From assembly GCA_000697335.1 (NCBI GenBank), contig JNEM01010831.1, positions 1 through 10,141 of the forward strand: a stretch of 10,141 bases of DNA. The letters run 5' to 3'. Positions within the stretch are counted from its first letter, which is position 1. The number at the start of each line of letters is the position of its first letter. The DNA comes from Conidiobolus incongruus B7586 (lineage: Eukaryota; Entomophthoromycota; Entomophthoromycetes; Entomophthorales; Conidiobolaceae). The position numbers and the translations under genes are program-made. The notes beneath the pieces were generated by a model. That model saw only the letters and a program-made list of their open reading frames with translations, was not told where the DNA came from and did no database searches. Of this stretch, positions 1 to 8,331 are shown in pieces.

Positions 1-1720
1 TATAATTTCCTATATATTTTATATATATTTGTTTATTTAAATATATTAATAAATTGGAAAGATAAGTAATTCAAATTTTTCTATTTTTTCAAATTCAAGA
101 TAAAATTTTAAAAATATTATTCATAATCTTATATATTATTTTGAATCTGAAAAGATATAGTTAAAAACTTAAGGAAATTAAAAAATTAATTTTAATTGTT
201 ATATTTATTTTTCATCAATAAAATATAAAAATATATTTAATAAAAGCTGAAAAAGTTGTAATTATAAAATAATAATTAAAATATAAAAAGTAAGTGTGAG
301 TTTATATTAAATAATTAAATATTTTCAAATAACTTATTTTTCAATTGAAAATAAAATTAAGTGGTATGTTAAAATAGTACTCCTAATAAATTTTAATAAA
401 TTAATACTTTGTCTATAAGCATAATGTATTTATTATATTAAACAATATTTAACAGTATTAATATTTTGTCTTTTGACTTACGTTTTAAAGTTTTATTAAT
501 TATTATGAATGGTTATTTAAAATAATTTATAATCGGTATTGTATTAATAATTAAAAATATCTTTTATTTTATAAAATGATTATATAAACAATTTAATATA
601 AAGAGAACTTTAATATAAAAAATATTAAACAAAGCTAGCACAGCTAGTATATTCACTACACTATAACCTATATCATTATAATTATTTTAGAAAATTAAAG
701 ATATAGTCAGAAGAAATCAAATCACTATAATAAATTGAATTAATAAATTATTTAAGTATAAATAAAAAAAGGTCTTTTCAAATTTAAAAACTAAATAAAA
801 ATATCATAAAAAGCTATTAATTAAAAAAAGAAATAATTTTAATTAGATATATTTTATATTAATAATATATTAATTAAAAACTAATTTATCTTTTAATATT
901 GAAATTTTTTAAAATATTAATTATAAATTAGTATTATAGATAAAGAGTAAATATAATATTAGGAAAATAATCTAATAGATATTATTATTAATCTTCACTT
1001 TATATTGTATTGATAGTTAAAATTTAATATAAAATAAACTAGACGTTATTAATAAAAATATAATATTGTTAGAGATATTTTTATGCCATCCGAAATAGAT
1101 ATAATTAATCATAATAAATAATATTTTTAAATATTTAAAAGATCAGATAAATATATTTATTAAATAAATTGATATTTTCTATATAATTAAACTAATTACA
1201 AAAGTATAATTTAGTAAATATAAAGTTAAATTTGTTATATAAAATTATATATATAAAATGCAAGAATTAATCTTTTGACAATAATTACTTTAGTTTTTGA
1301 TGAGCTTTTTGATATTATAGAGTATATTTTTTAATTAAACTATATTAAAATTTAAATAAATTTAATATACTTGTATAATTAAAGGATTTTAATAACTTTT
1401 AACTGTAAAAAAATCAAATTTAATAGTATTTTTTAAATAGCAATATTTTAAAAACATTAAAATCAATATTAATACTATTAGAAATGATTAAATTCTCATT
1501 TATTTTATATTAAATTTTTTAAATTAATATATTTGAAATATCATAAATTAAAAATTTTTCTATTTTTTCCTTTTTAACTGATATTTTGGTCAAAATGTTC
1601 AAATTAAATCAGTCTGTGTTATTATTCATTTTATTTCATAATTACTAAATTTAATATTTTTGGTATATACAGCAGCGAATTATATTATTATATTGGTTAA
1701 TCTTCAAGAAATATTATAAG
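1..1720. other. Gene-free AT-rich spacer
   Basis: Almost entirely A and T, with stops in every frame at short intervals and no open frame of useful length. I see no RNA gene, long repeat or splice-flanked exon. Many short poly-A, poly-T and TATATA runs are present but none is distinct enough to be called a promoter. It looks like ordinary intergenic DNA of an AT-rich eukaryotic genome. Confidence 0.7.
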
Positions 1721-1841
1721 ATGACAACTACTATTGTCAAATTAATGTTGATATCTTTTATATTACAGGAGCATTGTTCATTCAAACTAAATTTTTCTGT
1801 CTTAAGGTGTTTGGTTATTTGTCGTGGAAAACTTTTCAACA

Positions 1842-2494
1842 ATGTTTTGGGTGAGTTGGATTATCTTTTTAATGCTAATGAGTATTAGATTGGGAATTTA
1901 TACTGTAATAAAGAAAACTTTTACTGTCGTTCCAGCTACCAAATATTGTTCAATTGCTGCTACCAGTAAACTTCTACTTAATGTTAATTATTACATCCTA
2001 TATTTTATGAATATGGTAGCTCTTTGGGCGGTTTTGATATGCTACTACCTAATAGGAATATTTTATGTCAATTATTACAAGGATATTACTAACAACACTA
2101 GCGAAGTAACAACTATTGTGCATTCCAAGCACAATAATATCGGCAATGCTCGTACTGTAACATATCAAAAGACCGAGGTATGTCCAACAGAAATGAAGTA
2201 ATCCTCCCAAAAATATCTTTCCAAATTATATCTAATGTTACTCATTTATATTCTTAAAGCTGACCCATTCCTCAGCATCCAAACTATTTACAGATCTTTC
2301 AAGCGAATCAGCCACGCATCCTTAATAATATCACATTATTTTCCTCACGCTTTACTCCACTGTCGAATTCAGTGTTCAATTCATTCTTACAAGTAGCCAA
2401 TCAAGAATTCAAAGCTATTTTAAGTATTTTCTTGTACAAATATTTCAAGTCATACCTTTCACCCTTTACCGATTCTATCATCTTTCACAATTAA
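1842..2494 (+). CDS. Two-exon gene, small membrane protein of unknown family (about 184 aa)
   Basis: Exons 1842-2177 and 2276-2494. I do not recognise the family. The start is the ATG at 1842; the frame is open back to 1806 but offers no earlier ATG. Exon 1 (112 residues) has a hydrophobic helix at about residues 2-20, a basic loop (KK at 24-25), and a second helix at about 48-76. A polar stretch follows with an N-x-T/N-x-S glycosylation-like site at 84-87. Exon 2 (72 residues) is serine-, phenylalanine- and asparagine-rich with amphipathic stretches and ends at TAA 2492-2494. The intron opens with GTATGT between codons (phase 0). Without splicing the frame stops seven codons later at 2199. 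The exon 2 frame rests on splice phase, because a second frame is also open across 2202-2395. A second in-frame acceptor at 2293 would shorten the protein by six residues. Base composition is clearly less AT-rich than the flanks. Confidence 0.55.
2178..2275 (+). other. Spliceosomal intron of the 1842-2494 gene
   Basis: The donor GTATGT is the classic yeast 5' splice site. A CTGAC branch-like motif lies at 2260-2264, followed by pyrimidines and CTCAG ending at 2275, the first AG after it. The intron is 98 nt and sits in phase 0. An alternative acceptor, TTACAG ending at 2293, keeps the same frame. Removing the intron joins a 112-codon exon to a 72-codon open exon, which is the main support. 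Confidence 0.55.
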
Positions 2495-3828
2495 TTAAAT
2501 GGAAATATTAATTATTGATTAGAATTGATTTAATTTTGTCAGGATTAACTCGTATTTCAAACTAATGAATATATTGATTAAACCACATAATTGTAATATT
2601 ATCATTTTAGTTATAAGCACTAAATTTTGTATAGATTTTGAAATTTTACTCAAAAAAATTGAATATAATGTATATTTTTCTTGAAAAAAACTTGATTTTC
2701 TCACTTTTACAGAAACAAAGATAGTAATAATAAAATAATAAAATCCACAATATATTATTAATAATTGATAAATCAATCTCAAACCAGAATATTAGGTCGT
2801 ATAATACAAAAGGTTATTAAATTATGAAATAATTATACTTGAAATGCATCAATAGATGTAAATAAAGTAATTTATAAGGATGCAAGAGATTCATGTCAGA
2901 TTTCTAATTATTAGCATTTTAAAATTAAATAATCAGTGACATTAAGTAAAATACCATACAAATGTGATACATATACAATGTATATTATGAGTTAATTATC
3001 TTTAGTTAAACTTTCATACTAGGATCGACTTAGACATAGTATATTTATAAAATAAAACACAAATTAGATTTTGAGCATTGCATATATTCAATATATTCAA
3101 GTTTTGTTAACCAATATGAATAATTGAATTTCATATAAATGTTAGTTATATATTATAATTTTGGAATTGATATTTTTACTGAAAGCGTTGATCAACCTCA
3201 ATTTGAATAATTTATAAATTAATATTTTTTTTTGTATTTTAGTTCCAATTTTTTTATTACAGTAATTTACATTTAAAAAATTATCAACTAATAATTTGGA
3301 AAAATATTAAGATAATCTAATTTATATTATCTAAGATTTGTATAAACTATTAATTGTTTTATACCAAGAAAATATAATATAATCGGCAAGTAATATGAAA
3401 ATTCATATTTTCAATTGACACTACTATTACGGTCCATTTTTCTTTGAAATTACTACTTTTTCTGTTGACAAGTTCAGTTAGATTCAACTCTAACAATATA
3501 AAAAGGCATATCAAATTTGAACCATTGACGTTTAATTCATCATGGAACTATTAATTTATTATATGAATGTATTGTTAGCAAGCTACAAAATATGTAACAA
3601 TGATATGTAAAGTTAATTATAATGATTACATATCAGATAAATGTTATTTGCAAAAATACATCGATGAATATAGGAAAATCAGATTAAGGTTAGTTTAGCA
3701 AATATACATTTCTAAGAACTTGGTGTGGATGCATTAATTAAAGTGCCTTAGTTATATATTCGTGCTTTTGAGACTGCATATAATTACTCGCCATTTTTTA
3801 TAAATAACGTTTGACATCTCTTTAGAAT
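2495..3828. other. AT-rich spacer, no supported gene
   Basis: Mostly very AT-rich. An 87-codon minus-strand frame at 2519-2782 lacks an ATG at its start and has only I/L/K/F/Y-rich low-complexity content, so I do not call it. About 3402-3550 (+) is open without an ATG and reads as a hydrophobic leader followed by a polar tail; it could be an orphan exon but has no convincing splice partner. Confidence 0.5.
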
Positions 3829-3999
3829 TTAAGAAACAAAATTTGTTGAATATCTTAATATCAATGCACTAACTATATTCTCAATTAATAATCTAGTGGC
3901 TTGAAAAGAACACAATAAATTTACAAAGACTAGAACCAAAATCAAATACAATTTGGGTAATAAAGGATGGAAATTCTTTTTGACAATGAAAACAATCAT
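3829..3999 (-). CDS. Doubtful short ORF with one membrane helix (56 aa)
   Basis: The first ATG is at 3999, though the frame is open a little further upstream. The product would be a basic N-terminus (two lysines near residues 7-8), one hydrophobic helix at about residues 17-34, and a tail ending at TAA. The helix has the pattern V-L-x-F-x-N-L-x-C, which also occurs in the second helix of the decayed gene at 4283-5083 (+). In hydrophobic AT-rich sequence that may be chance. It could be a worn exon of the same membrane protein family or a random frame. No splice partner was found. Confidence 0.2.
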   Translation of the reverse strand: MIVFIVKKNFHPLLPKLYLILVLVFVNLLCSFQATRLLIENIVSALILRYSTNFVS

Positions 4000-4196
4000 A
4001 TTATAGTATTTACTTGGAATAAACAACTTAGTTTACAATTCGAAAATTTGAAATAATATTATTTGATTGTAATGAAATGCCAAAATTACAGTTAGATCAC
4101 ATAATAATATTATTTGGAATTTATTATGTGTTTCAAATGTTCGAATATATACTCGGCCACACCTTTGAATTCCAACGATTTTGATATTCTAGATTA

Positions 4197-4226
4197 TGTA
4201 AGGATCAAGGCTATCAGATCCTTACA
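4197..4226. repeat. Perfect 10-bp inverted repeat with 10-nt loop
   Basis: TGTAAGGATC at 4197-4206 is matched by its exact reverse complement GATCCTTACA at 4217-4226. The arms contain G and C, so this is not the usual AT palindrome of the region. It lies 57 nt before the ATG at 4283, in the promoter or 5' leader of the decayed membrane protein gene. It could be a dyad binding site or an RNA hairpin; nothing in the sequence decides between them. Confidence 0.6.
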
Positions 4227-4282
4227 GTAATCAAGATATCATAACAAACCATACCTAACCAATTATATTGGAACTAAATACA

Positions 4283-5083
4283 ATGGCTCTAACAGTGTCT
4301 ATATTGGTCATTATAATGAATTTAATAATCAGGTATGTACTCTACCAACGTGTAAAATTAAATTAATGTAGACTTGTACTGTCTTTTGTACTATGCTTCA
4401 TCAATTTGATATGTGCAATTATTTCAACAACTTCAATTATATCTAGATGGGTTACATCTTATAACCTACTAGTTAAAGAAAAATATTTTTTGCTAAATTA
4501 TGGTTATATGTTTAGCATCTTGGAATCTACATCTATAGATGGGATTATACTACTCATGCTGTTGAAATATATGTCTATTTAGCTGAATAAATCTTATTCC
4601 AATACCTATTCGGTGATTTTAAGTGTAGTATGCTTTATTGTGAGCATTCTTTTAGCTCTATGCCCCATCATAACAAATATTTTTATCATTTTACTCCGCC
4701 AAATATTTTCAATACAAATAACCACTTATACTTTCCTTATTATTCCACATTATTTAGCTGGCTTCAAGAAATCGATAGGATTGAGTTGGGTTACAAATGC
4801 ATATTTGAAAATCATTGGATTCTATCACCACTACCCCAAAGAAATCAATTCCAATATCAATTTAATAAGGAAATCAACTTTAAATACCACAGTTGGCAAA
4901 TCAGTGTTTAAATTCAAGATATTTTAGCTCTCGACCTTTTGCAAAATATCTGAAGATCAGTCAATATATCATATATCCCAAAAACCATTTAACTTTTCGT
5001 CTGCTAAATCAGTTGAGATCTACTATACACTTTCTTGAAAAATCATCGACCTGTTAACATGGAAAATGTCAACTCATTATTAA
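4283..5083 (+). pseudogene. Decayed seven-helix membrane protein gene, paralogue of the gene at 6045-6797
   Basis: Exon 1 is 4283-4332 (ATG, 16 codons plus two bases) and exon 2 starts at 4372. The joined frame stays in register to TAA 5081-5083 but is crossed by TAG at 4580, TAG at 4925 and TGA at 5036. No frameshift is seen. The sense codons total 250, the same length as the intact paralogue. Shared landmarks in order are: L-T-x-x-I-L near the start; S-x-L-E near residue 65; a gapless run around the lysine that opens helix 6; and near the C-terminus K-P-F-x-F-S followed by K-S and V-E. The last block also matches at DNA level, with AAACC, TTTTC, AAATC and AGTTGA in the same order. The segment 4583-4924 contains no ATG, so it is not a separate gene. 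Either the copy is broken or the stops are hidden in introns I cannot define. Overlapping open frames at 4630-4911 look like shadows. Confidence 0.6.
4333..4371 (+). other. 39-nt intron in the decayed membrane protein gene
   Basis: The donor is GTATGT at 4333. TACCAAC at 4343-4349 is one base from the yeast branch point TACTAAC, and the acceptor is TAG at 4369-4371. The intron is in phase 2, splitting an arginine codon. Splicing joins the ATG-bearing leader to a frame that begins after a stop at 4364 and has no early ATG of its own. At 39 nt it is near the lower limit for spliceosomal introns. The paralogue at 6045-6797 has no intron here. Confidence 0.5.
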
Positions 5084-6031
5084 TTCATATAACTCCATTG
5101 ATTGCTCCAATATTTATTGTTTCATATCATTATCAAACTGGATATTAGTTACTCAATTCAAATGATTGTTGGTTGAATATGATTCAGTTATGAATGACTC
5201 TTATAGTTTATTGAAGATTATAAAAATAAGAAAATTATATGTGTGAGTGAGAAAAAGATGATAATAATTTTAACAAATATTAAATATTGAATATAATATC
5301 AAGTTAATTTCAATGTTAAATATATTATTACACATTCATTAATCTTGACCTTTAGTATTTGAAGATTGAATTTTTATAGTTAAATATTATTAGATGCTTT
5401 CTAATAAAAACAATTTATATAGTAAGATTATTATTAAAAAATAGAGAGAATAGTTAATATTTTATAGATTTTATAAGCTATTTGCTGAATCTTTTTAAAT
5501 ATATAAATTATCAAAGTATTAAGTGTTCAGTTAAACAAACAATTGGCATTGTTTCGATTTATAACCTAATAAAATCATATTTTAATTATTATCCACAATA
5601 TTGACAATTTAACTAATGAAAGCATTGAATTATTACTTAAAATCATTGTAATATGTATTTAGAATTTCTATTTCTGATATATATTTTATTAATATTTTGA
5701 TATGACGAATTTATTATAAAAAATATCTCAACCAATAAACTTTTACTAATTAGGAAAATACATCATGATTTAATATTCATTTAGATAAATAAAAAAATTT
5801 GTCACTAATTTAATTGAATCCAATTTTATTCTGAACTTTAATAATTCATATATTATGAAATTTTTAAAAATATCTGTACTCTTCAGTATCCATTCATTAA
5901 TAATAAAGTAGGTACTATAAATATTTATATTATTTTATATTGATAATATACAATATCAAGTATAATGGTTTCAATATTATACATCAGCTGAATAAAACAA
6001 GAATATCAAAAATTTATATATTTCAAATTCT
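5084..6031. other. AT-rich spacer between two convergent genes
   Basis: This separates the tails of the decayed (+) and intact (-) membrane protein genes. No open frame, RNA gene or notable repeat was found. Long A/T runs dominate, as in the other spacers. Confidence 0.6.
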
Positions 6032-6037
6032 TTTATT
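6032..6037 (-). promoter_or_regulatory. Polyadenylation signal AATAAA
   Basis: AATAAA reads on the minus strand eight bases after the stop codon of the 250-residue gene. Position and orientation fit a poly(A) signal, but such hexamers are common in DNA this rich in A and T. Confidence 0.3.
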
Positions 6038-6044
6038 AAAAACT

Positions 6045-6797
6045 TTAAATCATAAGACTTTGTAACTGAGCTATAATATAAGCTCTCATTTTACCCAAAC
6101 AGATGAATTCAACTCTAGATTTAAATGAAAATATAAAAGGTTTTATAAAGTATGCAATCTCGACATAGCCATTAAATTCAAGCCAGAGTAATACTATATC
6201 AAGCACTGAAAAGAAGCCTAATGTTAATAATAACTTCCATAGTGCCGACCTTACGGATGAAGAAGTTTCCTTATTCATTTTCCTTTTAAATTCATAAAAT
6301 ACAAATCCATTGGTGATAATTTCGTATCCGTAAATATAAACTGCTAAAGCTTTTTCTAGTGATTCGATAGCATACTCCATTTCATCACTTTTGTCGAATT
6401 GATATATGCAATAAATCACTCCGAGGGACAGTTGGCCAATAATGACAATTCCGGGATAAGTACACCAGAAGAACCGCATAGTACACCTAGAAAAAAAGAT
6501 TGAGGTTTGACCAAGCATCATCCACAAGAAGCTCTGGATATACATTATCCAACTTATCACAATAATCAGTTTGAGGACGAAACCAGCGCCCACACTGGTT
6601 TCCAAACTGTGGATGATGAGATAGCAACTGACTACAATTAAGGCAGAAACCAAACATATCCAGTGAAGAATCAAACTCTTAAAATCATCGACAATTGCTC
6701 CAATTACAAAAAACATGAGCACTTCATCCAGTATAATTTGTAGAATGAGTACAAATACTATTATATTGATCAATATTTCGAAGGTCAATTCTAACAT
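6045..6797 (-). CDS. Seven-helix integral membrane protein, uncharacterised (250 aa)
   Basis: Single exon with ATG at 6797 and TAA at 6045-6047. It is the best-supported gene here. Hydrophobic segments lie at about residues 6-35, 42-62, 69-95, 113-133, 147-168, 186-206 and 211-225, consistent with seven helices. A basic cytosolic-type loop (K-R-K, 171-173) separates helices 5 and 6. Just after helix 7 is the block K-P-F-x-F-S-F-K-S-R-V-E-F (219-231), then L-G-K-M. From memory this resembles the end of fungal seven-helix proteins of unknown function, which carry a similar K-x-(R/K)-(I/V/L)-E-F motif; that placement is inference. There is no signal peptide, enzyme motif or classical GPCR signature such as D/E-R-Y. 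Base composition is clearly less AT-rich than the flanks. A broken paralogue lies tail to tail at 4283-5083 (+). Upstream on the same strand is a cluster of short related genes. Function and ligand are unknown. Confidence 0.8.
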   Translation of the reverse strand: MLELTFEILINIIVFVLILQIILDEVLMFFVIGAIVDDFKSLILHWICLVSALIVVSCYLIIHSLETSVGAGFVLKLIIVISWIMYIQSFLWMMLGQTSIFFSRCTMRFFWCTYPGIVIIGQLSLGVIYCIYQFDKSDEMEYAIESLEKALAVYIYGYEIITNGFVFYEFKRKMNKETSSSVRSALWKLLLTLGFFSVLDIVLLWLEFNGYVEIAYFIKPFIFSFKSRVEFICLGKMRAYIIAQLQSLMI

Positions 6798-7033
6798 TTT
6801 TAATTACTATATTTGAAATCATACTCTTCAATTGAAATTAAATTGAAAATTTATATTATTCACAGTACAATGAAAAAGCATGTAATTGGATAAAGTATAT
6901 TTTGAATTAAAACTTAGGTGTTACAATTGTAATAAATCATTGAAGGTCTATTTTCTATCATTTTTCAGTAGTATCCTAATAATCAACTTGCAGATATTAT
7001 TTTTAAATTGTTCAAATTTCTATCCCATCAGAC

Positions 7034-7039
7034 TTTATT
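7034..7039 (-). promoter_or_regulatory. Polyadenylation signal overlapping a stop codon
   Basis: On the minus strand AATAAA begins within the TAA stop of the 66-residue gene. If used, the 3' untranslated region would be very short. The hexamer may be fortuitous in this composition. Confidence 0.25.
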
Positions 7040-7238
7040 AACTTCTGATTATCCCTGTTGCCTCAAGTAACCATGACAGTCCGATTTCCACTACCATTTT
7101 GACGAACGGAGTCTCCAAATAGGCAGGCACCTTTCCCACCATATGGGGAGCAGTAGCTACAAGCTGGGTAGCCAAACGAACCCTGACTGCTTCATCGTAT
7201 GGAGTCACTCTAGGATCTATTAGAGCTAAGTCGGACAT
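7038..7238 (-). CDS. Short conserved-family protein of unknown function (66 aa)
   Basis: ATG at 7238, TAA at 7038. I do not recognise the product. About 47% GC by hand count, far above the flanks, with balanced codon use, so it looks truly coding. It opens M-S-D-L and is rich in V, A and L. A mixed charged/hydrophobic stretch covers residues 10-27 and a hydrophobic helix about 45-58; no clear signal peptide. It aligns without gaps from the first Met to the 73-residue product at 8110-8331: 16 of 66 positions are identical (including L6-I7, Y14, Q25-L26-V27, P31, T43, L57-L58) and at least 14 more are conservative. It also resembles the frame at 7279-7497 (D, P-R, Y, L-A, Q). The frame upstream of the ATG is open for 10 codons to a TAA and has no AG acceptor in it, so this ATG is the likely start. 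An upstream exon joining inside the ORF remains possible. Confidence 0.6.
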   Translation of the reverse strand: MSDLALIDPRVTPYDEAVRVRLATQLVATAPHMVGKVPAYLETPFVKMVVEIGLSWLLEATGIIRS

Positions 7239-7278
7239 TGTGTATGGATCAGTTAAACCAAATTAAACACGTTTCAAA

Positions 7279-7497
7279 TTAAATGAGTAGAATAAACTTC
7301 AGTTGCCTAATTTTAATTGTAAGTAATTTGTTATGTTTATTAGTGAGCTTATGTAAGTTTTTATAGTCTTTAGCAGATTCATTTCTTACAAGGTTAGATA
7401 GATCTCGTAGTAGTGGCTGTTCGGGAGCAAGCAGGAGAACTCGCTCGATAGTATAGCCACCTATTCGAGGGACACGTAAAAACTTGATGTCAGTCAG
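7279..7497 (-). CDS. Third copy of the short-protein family, without an ATG (72 codons)
   Basis: Open frame of 72 codons starting CTG directly after an in-frame TGA (7500-7498) and ending at TAA 7281-7279, 40 nt before the ATG of the 66-residue gene. With two one-residue gaps its first half aligns to that gene: CTG falls opposite the ATG, then D3, P10-R11, Y15, L23-A24 and Q27 match. Near its end N-K-L-L then T-I-K-I matches N-E-L-L then T-I-K-I in the gene at 8110-8331, with DNA similarity too (AAC, then ACAAT and AAAATT). The first two thirds are GC-rich, the last third AT-rich. Options are a copy that lost its start codon, CUG initiation, or an internal exon fed by the candidate leader upstream. 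GTAAGA at 7389-7384 could be a splice donor. No in-frame join from it to the 66-residue gene was found. Confidence 0.4.
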   Translation of the reverse strand: MTDIKFLRVPRIGGYTIERVLLLAPEQPLLRDLSNLVRNESAKDYKNLHKLTNKHNKLLTIKIRQLKFILLI

Positions 7498-7500
7498 TCA

Positions 7501-7652
7501 CTCGGTTGGCAACAATACCCTAAAATTTCCAACTACTAATAAGTTTTGAATTGAATCCAATAGCTGTTCAAATTAATACAATTGTTATAAAATTCAAACC
7601 AAATTTTACATACCGTTTTATTAATATTAACGAACTGGTTATAAGTGATCAT
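7501..7652 (-). other. Candidate leader exon and intron upstream of the CTG-start copy
   Basis: On the minus strand an ATG at 7652 opens 13 codons ending at 7614. A donor GTATGT begins at 7613, and a 50-nt AT-rich stretch ends in AACAG at 7564. The next 21 codons (7563-7501) are open in the same phase until the TGA just before the CTG-start copy. Removing a further 36 nt (7518-7483, GTATTG to CAAG, containing repeated CTGAC) would keep the frame into that copy. All splice sites are plausible, but the exons are short and the evidence is only reading-frame continuity. Confidence 0.25.
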
Positions 7653-8109
7653 GGTTTTAAACCTTGACCAATTATAATCATCAATTTAATACATCGCTAT
7701 ATTTTATTATTCAACATGAATATATCAATATTTTGAATTGTTTAATTGAATTTGGGTTGTTGAATCATAATAAAACTTTATTTGATTCAATATTCTTTAA
7801 CCAATTTTGGAGTGATAGTATATTTTTGAATAGTTTGTAGTGAATATTTAACTGATAAAATTATTTGAGTCGAAATTAGTTAAAATTTTATAACCATGAT
7901 ATATTGTTGGAATAGTTTATATGATTTGGAGTAGTAAATGTATATATATTATTGTTATTATAATTTCAAATTTTTTAATGATAAGATTCATATTAAAAGA
8001 ACAATTTTTTATCAAATCAACTTTGTTTAAAAAAATATAGCAAATTCATAATATATTACCAAGCTTTAGATACTGAAGTAATAACAATTTCGATCTTTTG
8101 GAACAGAAT
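7653..8109. other. AT-rich spacer between small-gene copies
   Basis: No open frame or RNA gene can be supported. I looked on the minus strand for another worn copy of the short-protein family and found no convincing match. Composition is again strongly AT. Confidence 0.5.
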
Positions 8110-8331
8110 TTAATGAATATAATTTAAATATGGAATTCCAATTTTGATTGTGGAATTCAACAATTCGTTGAGAGTGATCGTTTCGATATTCCGAAGAATT
8201 CGGGTTGCAATAACTTGGATTAAACTACTAATTATCAACGGTGAATGTTCTACCAGTTGGCTAGGTAGTGAAATTGCCAAATTGCAACTATATAGTCGTT
8301 GGGATAAGTTAATGAGTTGCATCTTATTCAT
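8110..8331 (-). CDS. Short conserved-family protein of unknown function (73 aa), paralogue of 7038-7238
   Basis: ATG at 8331, TAA at 8110-8112. About 32% GC by hand count, well above the spacers but below its 47% GC relative. The product is rich in I, L, N and S, with hydrophobic stretches and no signal peptide. Its gapless alignment from residue 1 with the 66-residue gene (16 of 66 identical) is the main evidence that it is real. That the two ATGs fall opposite each other supports both starts. It has seven extra residues at the C-terminus. A TACTAAA branch-like motif lies just before the ATG, so a non-first exon is conceivable. A plus-strand frame over the same bases is a shadow. The family is unknown to me. 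Confidence 0.5.
   Translation of the reverse strand: MNKMQLINLSQRLYSCNLAISLPSQLVEHSPLIISSLIQVIATRILRNIETITLNELLNSTIKIGIPYLNYIH

Noticed and set aside
1721-1888. 55-codon plus-strand ORF overlapping the start of the 1842 gene
   Set aside because: Different frame from the gene, and no splice route that keeps an open frame; probably chance.
2519-2782. 87-codon minus-strand open frame
   Set aside because: It begins with TTG, is low-complexity I/L/K/F/Y-rich, and has the composition of the spacer. No relative or splice site supports it.
3402-3550. Plus-strand open stretch with hydrophobic leader-like start
   Set aside because: No in-frame ATG and no convincing donor or acceptor to link it to a gene.
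4630-4911. 93-codon plus-strand ORF starting with ATG
   Set aside because: It overlaps the decayed membrane protein frame and has an odd H/Y/F/N-rich content typical of reading a hydrophobic gene out of frame.
7413-7460. tRNA-like acceptor stem
   Set aside because: The 6-bp closing stem suggested a tRNA, but the length, box B and three-arm layout are missing.
6045-7497. Pheromone receptor with pheromone precursors (basidiomycete-type mating locus)
   Set aside because: The short proteins lack a C-terminal CAAX box and the seven-helix protein shows no STE3 or STE2 signature I can recognise.
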